Positions 25,689-31,647 of a DNA stretch of 31,647 nucleotides are shown here, piece by piece. Position 1 is the stretch's first letter. Every line of letters starts with the position of its first letter. A program made the position numbers and the translations under genes. The notes under the pieces are model-generated. The model saw only the letters and a program-made list of their open reading frames with translations, searched no databases and was not told the origin of the DNA. This DNA comes from Bacteroidetes bacterium 4572_114. GTDB lineage: Bacteria; Bacteroidota; Bacteroidia; Bacteroidales; 4484-276. The DNA is taken from assembly GCA_002254335.1 (NCBI GenBank), contig NIVA01000058.1, forward strand, positions 1 through 31,647. The letters run 5' to 3'.

Positions 25689-26474
25689 TTAAAGCACTCT
25701 CTTCACAAATCCTTCAATCATTCCCAGTGTCTCTTTTTTAGCCTCAACAAACCCTATATGCCCAACACCCCCAAGAATTAGCATTTCAGAGTGAGATGGG
25801 AGTATGGCCTGGGCCATAATATTTTGAATGGGTATCCTGGAATCATCCTTTCCGGCGATAAACAAAACAGGGAGTTTTGTGTTTATCAACAAACCCAGGT
25901 TGCCTGCACGTTCCTTCATCCCCTGGAGGGCCGCAATAATTCCTGATGTGTTGGCAGATTGGTTTTGTAAGTTTTGTATCTCACCGGCAAACTTTTCAAC
26001 ATTGGATTTTGCAAACAGTTCGGGGATGAATTGTTGGATAAACCCTGCACGGTTGAGCTTTACAATGTTGATTGTCCGCCGCCGGTTTTCTTTGGCCTCT
26101 GCATTATCTGCTGCTGCATGGGAGTGGAACAAGCAAAACCCTGCCAGCAGATCAGGAAATTGTTTGGCAAATTCAAGGGCAACATACCCTCCCATCGAAT
26201 GGCCAACCATAACACATTTATCTATTTTCAAGGCATCCAAAACAGTTTTAACAACTTCTGCCATCAATGCCATCGTGTGAACTTCGCCCATGACCGGTGT
26301 GCCACCATGCCCGGGCAAATCAACCCTTACCACCCGGAAGGATTTTGAAAGCACATCCGTAAAATCATCCCAAATATGCAGCGACTCCATAAAGCCATGC
26401 AGGAGGACAATGGCTTTTTCATTACCTTCATCTTTATATGAAACCCTGTGGGTTTTAAATTTGATTGTTTCCAT
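25689..26474 (-). CDS. alpha/beta hydrolase
   Basis: This is a 261-residue cytoplasmic alpha/beta hydrolase. The oxyanion region IVLLHGFMESLHIW is followed by VDLPGHGGTP, the nucleophile elbow GHSMGGYVALEFA, the acid residue in LFIAGKDDSRIP and the general-base His in GGVGHIGFVE. The catalytic triad is therefore intact. The substrate cannot be told; relatives include esterases, MenH-like enzymes and non-specific hydrolases. No signal peptide. It lies downstream of pepP on the same strand, with repeat-element copy D in the gap and antisense to it. Confidence 0.9.
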   Translation of the reverse strand: METIKFKTHRVSYKDEGNEKAIVLLHGFMESLHIWDDFTDVLSKSFRVVRVDLPGHGGTPVMGEVHTMALMAEVVKTVLDALKIDKCVMVGHSMGGYVALEFAKQFPDLLAGFCLFHSHAAADNAEAKENRRRTINIVKLNRAGFIQQFIPELFAKSNVEKFAGEIQNLQNQSANTSGIIAALQGMKERAGNLGLLINTKLPVLFIAGKDDSRIPIQNIMAQAILPSHSEMLILGGVGHIGFVEAKKETLGMIEGFVKRVL

Positions 26475-26494
26475 ATGATAAAAATTTAATGAAT

Positions 26495-26613
26495 CCGGTC
26501 TAAAAACTAAGTTTTTAAAATTAGCGAAATTTACTTATTTTCAAACACTATATTATATGGCAATTAGAGAAGTTTATTAGCGCATTTGCGGCTAAATATG
26601 GCTTTTTAGACCG
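26495..26613 (+). repeat. 120-bp terminal-inverted-repeat element, copy D
   Basis: It starts CCGGTCTAAAAA and ends TTTTTAGACCG, an 11-bp terminal inverted repeat. The interior keeps the order AAACTAAGTTTTTAAAATTA, GCGAAATTTACTTATTTTC, CAATTAGAGAAG, TTATTAGCGCATTTGCGGC. It is the most diverged complete copy. It lies just upstream of the alpha/beta hydrolase gene. Confidence 0.82.
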
Positions 26614-26686
26614 TACCCATAAAATTATTTCCGTCAACCCCATAATTTCCTGTGCTAAACAGTTTCTAAAATTACCTTCCAACTTT

Positions 26687-26728
26687 CAACAACAAACAAC
26701 AAACAACAAACACCGAACAACAAACACC
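26687..26728. repeat. AACAAAC tandem repeat
   Basis: Repeated AACAACAAACAACAAACACC units lie directly after the pepP stop codon. Low complexity, non-coding. Confidence 0.65.
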
Positions 26729-28023
26729 TACCCTCTCCCTTCCATCAGCCCCTCAATCTCCCCCACCTCTCGCGGGATGTTCTCCGTCAGGTCAACCGGG
26801 CCATTTTCGGTAATGAGGATGTTATTTTCGATACGGATGCCAATTTCTTCGTCACCCAAATAAATCCCTGGCTCGCAGGTGAACACCATCCCTGCACTAA
26901 AAGGTTGGTGCCTGTCAACAACATCATGCACGTCCAGGCCCATGTGGTGGGCCGTGCCATGCATAAAATATTTTTTGTACAGTGGTTTTTCAGGGTCTTG
27001 TTTTTTAACATCTTCCTTGCTTAGAAGTCCAATTTTAATCATTTCCCCTGCCATCAATTTGCTAACGGACTTGTTGTATTTTTCCATAGTATTTCCAACC
27101 ACCATTTGTTTGATGGCCTTTTTCTGCGCCCTCAACACTAATTCATACAATTCGCGCTGACGGGGGTTAAACTTTCCATTCACAGGTATTGTCCTCGACA
27201 CATCGGCAGCATAATTGGCATATTCAGCCCCGAAATCAAAAAGTATCACCTCACCATTTTTGCATATATTATTGTTTTGGATGTAGTGCAACACACACGA
27301 ATTGGCCCCCGATGCAACAATGGGCTGGTAGGCACTGCCTGTTGCACCGTTCATCACAAATTCATGTTCCATCTCCGCTTGTATCTCATACTCTTTTACC
27401 CCGGGTTTTACAAATTTCAGCATCCTCCTGAATGCCTTTTCGGTAATGTTGATGGCTTTTTGGATAAGTTCGATCTCTGTTTTGGATTTAATCATCCTCA
27501 TATTGAGCAGCACAGGTGCCGACCTGCAATATTGGTGGGCTGGGAATTTTACTTTTAAATCCTGTGCAAACCGCTGGTCGCGTGATAAAATATCAGAACT
27601 GTATTTGGGATATTCATAAGTGTTGAGGTAAACTTTTTCCGACCACACCATTAAATCCCTCAGAACCATTTCAAAGTTATCAAGCCATTGCACATTCGCG
27701 ATACCGGAAATTTCTTCGGCTTCTTGTATGGTAAGCTTGTGGCCATTCCAAATCACCATTTGTTCGTTGGTTTTTATGAGGAACAGTATTTCCCTGTTTT
27801 TGGGTTCAGGATGATCTGGCGCTACCAATAAAATGCTTTTTTCCTGGTTGATGCCGGTGAGGTAAAAAAAATCAGATTGTTGCCGATAAGGATAAAGCTG
27901 GTCGCCGTTGCGTGGATATTCATCATTCGAATTGAAAATGGCCACTGCTTTCGGCTGAAGGTATTTTGAAAAAGTTTTTCTGTTCCCTTGAAAAAGTTTT
28001 TGATCGATGGTTGTGTGTTTCAT
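26728..28023 (-). CDS. Xaa-Pro aminopeptidase (aminopeptidase P, M24B)
   Basis: This metallopeptidase removes N-terminal residues that precede proline; it is cytoplasmic. The 431 residues comprise an aminopeptidase P N-domain (KAVAIFNSNDEYPRNGDQLYPYRQQSDFFYLTG, residues 27-59) and a pita-bread catalytic domain. The five dinuclear metal ligands are all visible: two Asp in ILFDFGAEYANYAADVSRT, His in FMHGTAHHMGLDVHD, Glu in FTCEPGIYLG and Glu in GIRIENNILIT. The C-terminus ENIPREVGEIEGLM is typical. The start ATG at 28023 gives MKHTTIDQKLFQGNRKTF. It is divergent from sdhC. Confidence 0.94.
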   Translation of the reverse strand: MKHTTIDQKLFQGNRKTFSKYLQPKAVAIFNSNDEYPRNGDQLYPYRQQSDFFYLTGINQEKSILLVAPDHPEPKNREILFLIKTNEQMVIWNGHKLTIQEAEEISGIANVQWLDNFEMVLRDLMVWSEKVYLNTYEYPKYSSDILSRDQRFAQDLKVKFPAHQYCRSAPVLLNMRMIKSKTEIELIQKAINITEKAFRRMLKFVKPGVKEYEIQAEMEHEFVMNGATGSAYQPIVASGANSCVLHYIQNNNICKNGEVILFDFGAEYANYAADVSRTIPVNGKFNPRQRELYELVLRAQKKAIKQMVVGNTMEKYNKSVSKLMAGEMIKIGLLSKEDVKKQDPEKPLYKKYFMHGTAHHMGLDVHDVVDRHQPFSAGMVFTCEPGIYLGDEEIGIRIENNILITENGPVDLTENIPREVGEIEGLMEGRG

Positions 28024-28103
28024 AGCAACGGTATGTTTATTTAATCAAAATAAAAATTACATCTAAATCACTTTTTTTATTGATCTTTATCATTTATAAA
28101 GTA

Positions 28104-28111
28104 TAGTTTTG
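28104..28111 (+). promoter_or_regulatory. candidate -7 box of sdhCAB promoter
   Basis: TAGTTTTG matches TAnnTTTG. A partial -33 box ATTG lies 21 bases upstream. It leaves a leader of about 75 bases before the sdhC ATG at 28190. Confidence 0.45.
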
Positions 28112-28189
28112 CTGGTCTCAATACAAAAGAAGGTATTTTTAGAAAGTTAGCATAAACTTTCGTGATAAAAAACTGAAAAAACAAATCTT

Positions 28190-28879
28190 ATGAGTAGTTC
28201 CACATTACATTATTCATCGATCACCAAAAAGATCATCATGGCCCTGGCCGGCCTGTTCCTAATCACCTTTTTGTTCGTTCACCTCGGTCTCAATTTAACG
28301 GTGTTACTGCCAGCGGGCGAAACCTATGAAACAAATCAAATATTCAACATTGCCGCCCATTTTATGGGGACGAATATTTTGATAAAGATTTTTGAGGTAG
28401 TATTGTTTGGTGGCTTCCTAATTCACATTTTGTATGGTTTAATCCTTCAAATACAAAACTGGTTGGCCAGGCCAAAAAGGTATAAGGTTGAAGGTTGGTC
28501 GCATACTTCAGTGTTTTCAAAGTTTATGATACACACCGGGGCATTGATTTTTATTTTCCTGGTGATACACCTGATGGATTTCTATTTTAAGGCTAAGTTT
28601 TTTGGTGAGATTGATCCAGTTTTTTACGATGGCAAAGAATACCATGACATGGGTGCTTTGGTAGTAGAAAAATTCCAATACCTTGGATTTGTGATTGGAT
28701 ATATTGTGGTTCTTATTTTTCTGGGGTTTCATTTACATCATGCTTTTCAGTCAGCATTTCAGTCGTTAGGCCTTAATCACAGCAAATACACGCCATTTAT
28801 AAAAGGTGTAAGTACCATTATTTCAATCATACTGCCTGTGGGATATGCCATCATTCCCCTGACAATTTATTTCAGCTAA
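28190..28879 (+). CDS. sdhC: succinate dehydrogenase / fumarate reductase cytochrome b subunit
   Basis: This is the membrane anchor of complex II (b558 type), a single 229-residue subunit with five membrane helices. Visible segments are KKIIMALAGLFLITFLFVHL, IKIFEVVLFGGFLIHILYGL, FMIHTGALIFIFLVIHLMDF, YLGFVIGYIVVLIFLGFHLH and GVSTIISIILPVGYAIIPLT. Conserved His residues suited to di-heme binding occur in these helices (FVHLGLN, FLIHILYG, VIHLMDFY, GFHLHHAF). It passes electrons between succinate or fumarate at SdhA and the menaquinone pool. It opens the sdhCAB operon and is followed by sdhA after 25 bases. Confidence 0.95.
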   Translation: MSSSTLHYSSITKKIIMALAGLFLITFLFVHLGLNLTVLLPAGETYETNQIFNIAAHFMGTNILIKIFEVVLFGGFLIHILYGLILQIQNWLARPKRYKVEGWSHTSVFSKFMIHTGALIFIFLVIHLMDFYFKAKFFGEIDPVFYDGKEYHDMGALVVEKFQYLGFVIGYIVVLIFLGFHLHHAFQSAFQSLGLNHSKYTPFIKGVSTIISIILPVGYAIIPLTIYFS

Positions 28880-28904
28880 TTAATACTGCATAATTGAATT
28901 TATT

Positions 28905-30860
28905 ATGATAAAATTAGACTCAAAAATACCTGAAGGGCCAATAGCCGAAAAGTGGACCAACTACAAAGCCAATCAAAAATTAGTTAACCCTGCCAACAAA
29001 AGAAAACTAGAAATAATTGTAGTTGGTACCGGGCTTGCCGGTGCCGCCGCCGCCGCGAGTTTTAGTGAACTTGGTTTCAGGGTGAAGATTTTTGGCATTC
29101 ACGACAGCCCACGGCGAGCACATAGCATAGCCGCCCAGGGAGGTATAAATGCCACCAAGAATTATCCCAACGATGGCGATTCTGTTTACCGTCTTTTTTA
29201 CGATACCGTAAAAGGTGGCGACTACCGTGCCAGGGAAGCCAACGTTTACCGTTTGGCAGAAGTTAGTAGCGAGATCATCGACCAGTGCGTGGCACAAGGT
29301 GTGCCGTTTGCCCGCGAATACAGTGGCTATCTCGATAATCGTTCTTTTGGCGGGGCGTTGGTATCCAGGACATTTTATGCCAGGGGCCAGACAGGTCAGC
29401 AACTTTTGTTGGGCGCATACGGTTCGCTAAGTAAAGAAATACACAGCGGTTCGGTAAAAATGTTCACCCGTGAGGAGTTGTTAGATATTGTTATAGTAGA
29501 TGGCAGGGCCAGGGGGATAATAACACGCGACCTGATAAGCGGTGAACAAAAACGCCATGCGGCCCATGCGGTAGTATTGGCAACCGGAGGTTATGGAAAC
29601 GTTTTTGGAAACGTTTTTTTCCTTTCCACCAATGCCATGAACTCAAATGGCAGTGCCGCCTGGAGGGCCTACAAGCATGGGGCACTGTTTTCCAATCCCT
29701 GCTTTGTGCAAATCCACCCGACATGTATCCCCGTTCATGGAGATTACCAGTCGAAGCTAACTTTGATGAGCGAAAGCCTACGGAATGATGGCCGTATTTG
29801 GGTGCCTAAAAATAAAGAGGATGCACAAAAGATACAAAAAGGCCAGCTAAAGCCAACCGAAATAAAAGAAGAAGACCGTGATTATTATCTCGAACGCAGA
29901 TACCCGGCTTTTGGCAATCTCGTCCCGAGGGATGTTGCATCAAGGGCAGCCAAAGAGAGGTGTGATGCCGGCTTTGGTGTGGGAAACACTGGCCTGGCAG
30001 TTTATTTAGACTTCGCCGATGCCATTAACAGATTAGGCCGCGATGTTATCGAGGCCCGTTATGGCAACCTTTTCCAGATTTATGAAAAAATTGTTGACGA
30101 CAACCCGTACAAAACACCAATGATGATCTACCCGGCAATACATTACACTATGGGCGGGCTTTGGGTAGATTATGAGTTACAAACCAATATCCCCGGGTTG
30201 TTTGCTGCCGGTGAGGCCAATTTCTCCGATCACGGGGCCAACAGGCTTGGTGCTTCCGCACTTATGCAAGGATTGTCTGATGGTTATTTTGTTTTGCCAT
30301 ATACCATGCAAAGCTATCTCGCCGATCAGATAAATGTACCGGATATTAAAACTGATCTTCCGGAATTTGATAAAGCGGAGAAAAATGTTCAGGATGAACT
30401 GGAAAAACTTCTCAGTATCAAGGGGGATCAAACGGTAGATACATTCCATAGGAAGCTTGGCCATATTATGTGGGATTATGTTGGCATGGCCCGCAACAAG
30501 GCAGGCCTGGAAAAAGCCATTATTATGATAAGGGAGCTAAGGGCCGAGTTTTGGAAAGATGTAAAGATACCGGGCGGTTTGACCGGTAAAAACGCCGAAT
30601 TGGAAAAAGCCTGGAGAGTGGCCGATTGCCTTGAAATGGGTGAATTGATGGCCAGGGACGCCCTTGTTAGGGAAGAATCCTGCGGGGGGCATTTCAGGGA
30701 AGAATATCAAAGCGGGGAAGGTGAAGCGCTTAGGGACGACAAAAATTTTACCTATGTTGCAAATTGGGAATTCACAGGGGTAGAGGATGAACCCAAAATG
30801 CAAAAAGAGCCTTTGAATTATGAATTCATAGAAGTAAAGACAAGAAATTATAAAGAATAA
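28905..30860 (+). CDS. sdhA: succinate dehydrogenase / fumarate reductase flavoprotein subunit
   Basis: This is the catalytic subunit of complex II, carrying covalent FAD. The 651-residue protein shows the FAD dinucleotide fold (IIVVGTGLAGAAAAASFSEL), the flavinylation-region His in RRAHSIAAQGGINA, VVLATGGYGN, the dicarboxylate-site motifs IHPTC, LVPRDVASRAAKERCD and AIHYTMGGLWVD, and the second FAD motif GLFAAGEANFSDHGANRLG. Just after ATGGYGNVF there is an exact tandem repeat of 12 bases that adds GNVF a second time, relative to the usual family pattern GGYGNVFFLSTNAM. The frame is kept. Spacing to sdhB is 11 bases. Confidence 0.96.
   Translation: MIKLDSKIPEGPIAEKWTNYKANQKLVNPANKRKLEIIVVGTGLAGAAAAASFSELGFRVKIFGIHDSPRRAHSIAAQGGINATKNYPNDGDSVYRLFYDTVKGGDYRAREANVYRLAEVSSEIIDQCVAQGVPFAREYSGYLDNRSFGGALVSRTFYARGQTGQQLLLGAYGSLSKEIHSGSVKMFTREELLDIVIVDGRARGIITRDLISGEQKRHAAHAVVLATGGYGNVFGNVFFLSTNAMNSNGSAAWRAYKHGALFSNPCFVQIHPTCIPVHGDYQSKLTLMSESLRNDGRIWVPKNKEDAQKIQKGQLKPTEIKEEDRDYYLERRYPAFGNLVPRDVASRAAKERCDAGFGVGNTGLAVYLDFADAINRLGRDVIEARYGNLFQIYEKIVDDNPYKTPMMIYPAIHYTMGGLWVDYELQTNIPGLFAAGEANFSDHGANRLGASALMQGLSDGYFVLPYTMQSYLADQINVPDIKTDLPEFDKAEKNVQDELEKLLSIKGDQTVDTFHRKLGHIMWDYVGMARNKAGLEKAIIMIRELRAEFWKDVKIPGGLTGKNAELEKAWRVADCLEMGELMARDALVREESCGGHFREEYQSGEGEALRDDKNFTYVANWEFTGVEDEPKMQKEPLNYEFIEVKTRNYKE
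29595..29618 (+). repeat. 12-bp exact tandem duplication inside sdhA
   Basis: GGAAACGTTTTT occurs twice in direct succession. It adds four residues (GNVF) after the conserved ATGGY loop without disturbing the frame. Confidence 0.8.
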
Positions 30861-30871
30861 AACGCACGGTT

Positions 30872-31630
30872 ATGGATTTAACTTTAAAAATTTGGCGTCA
30901 GAAAGATTCCAGGTCAAAAGGAAGTTTTAAAACGTATAAAGCAAACGGCATTTCAGTAGATGCCTCCTTTTTGGAGATGCTTGACATTTTAAACGAGGAG
31001 TTGGTGCACAAGGGCGAAATGCCTGTAAACTTCGATAGCGATTGCCGCGAAGGTATTTGCGGGGCGTGCAGCCTGTATATTAATGGACGCCCTCACGGCC
31101 CCGATACGGCCATCACCATTTGCCAGGTGCACATGCGCAATTTCAAGGATGGGTCCACTATCGTGATCGAACCCTGGCGCTCGAAAGCCTTTCCGGTGAT
31201 AAGCGACCTTATGGTCGATCGTTCGGCATTCGACAGGGTAATCCAGGCTGGCGGTTATGTTTCGGTCTCTACAGGAGGTATCCCCGATGCAAATGCCATA
31301 CTGATAAGAAAAGAAAATGCCGATGAAGCTATGGATGCGGCCTCCTGTATTGGATGTGGCGCCTGTGTGGCATCTTGCAAAAACGCTTCGGCCATGTTGT
31401 TTGTTTCGGCAAAGGTTTCACAACTTGCGCTATTGCCCCAAGGCCGTGTTGAAGCCAAACGGAGAGTGCAAAAAATGGTAAAGCAGATGGACAATGATGG
31501 ATTTGGCAACTGCACCAACACCGGTGCCTGCGAAGCCGAATGCCCCAAAGAGATAAAACTGACCAACATCGCCAGGCTGAACCGTGAGTTTATCGGCGCT
31601 AAGTTGGGGGCACAAAAGATGAAGATTTAG
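30872..31630 (+). CDS. sdhB: succinate dehydrogenase / fumarate reductase iron-sulfur subunit
   Basis: This is the electron-transfer subunit of complex II. The 252-residue protein has an N-terminal plant-type ferredoxin domain with the [2Fe-2S] ligands CREGICGACSLYING and a later Cys (TICQVH). The C-terminal domain has CIGCGACVASCKNAS and CTNTGACEAECPKEI for the [4Fe-4S] and [3Fe-4S] clusters. All expected Cys groups are present. It is the last gene of sdhCAB; the window ends 17 bases after its stop, so the terminator is not visible. Confidence 0.96.
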   Translation: MDLTLKIWRQKDSRSKGSFKTYKANGISVDASFLEMLDILNEELVHKGEMPVNFDSDCREGICGACSLYINGRPHGPDTAITICQVHMRNFKDGSTIVIEPWRSKAFPVISDLMVDRSAFDRVIQAGGYVSVSTGGIPDANAILIRKENADEAMDAASCIGCGACVASCKNASAMLFVSAKVSQLALLPQGRVEAKRRVQKMVKQMDNDGFGNCTNTGACEAECPKEIKLTNIARLNREFIGAKLGAQKMKI

Positions 31631-31647
31631 TTTTTGTTTTTTCATAA

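Noticed and set aside
25828..26348. Two long plus-strand frames opposite the alpha/beta hydrolase
   Set aside because: The minus-strand gene has an intact catalytic triad; the plus-strand frames are its shadows.
4140..26613. CRISPR array or phage attachment sites
   Set aside because: The four similar elements are kilobases apart with terminal inverted repeats, no regular spacers and no cas or integrase genes.

Overview
The window looks like a chromosomal segment of a Bacteroidota bacterium, probably a Bacteroidales-like or environmental relative. The evidence is HU-CCDC81/SPOR and DUF6089 family proteins, type IX secretion (T9SS) C-terminal sorting domains, cytochrome b558-type SdhCAB, promoters of the TTTG-N20-TAnnTTTG class, and mostly A-rich leaders without Shine-Dalgarno sequences. 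There are no rRNA, tRNA, CRISPR, phage or IS transposase genes in view.

Layout. (1) 1-6390, minus strand: mdh, a broken sirtuin gene, recX, prfB (with the programmed +1 frameshift), kdsB, an HU/SPOR membrane protein and trmB (cut by the window edge). (2) 7018-17834, plus strand: rsgA, a CBS-domain gene, a POTRA/beta-barrel gene, nadK, a DUF5011-DUF6089 chimaera, uppS, bamA and two OmpH/Skp chaperone genes. This is an envelope biogenesis cluster; it ends at a clear intrinsic terminator. (3) 18195-25335, minus strand: an accessory block of secreted proteins, comprising a subtilisin-like (S8) T9SS protease broken into three frames, a protein that appears to be two T9SS cargo proteins fused head to tail, and a small exported protein translationally coupled to it. 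(4) 25689-28023, minus strand: an alpha/beta hydrolase and an aminopeptidase P. (5) 28190-31630, plus strand: sdhC-sdhA-sdhB, complex II.

The most striking non-coding signal is a family of four diverged copies of a roughly 120-bp intergenic element (4140, 10371, 17043, 26495). All four lie in the same orientation, with terminal inverted repeats of the type CCGGTCTAAAAA / TTTTTAGACCGG and conserved internal small hairpins. They look like MITE/REP-like elements or a structured RNA. The second theme is gene remodelling by deletion: a sirtuin with two out-of-frame deletions, two independent gene fusions that each removed a signal peptide, and a protease with three separate one-base deficits, all at homopolymers of 7-8. 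Many intergenic stretches also carry degenerate short-period repeats.

The housekeeping assignments are secure. The chimaeras, decay and repeat family are read directly from sequence, but their biological meaning, and the possibility of assembly or homopolymer errors, cannot be settled from this window alone.
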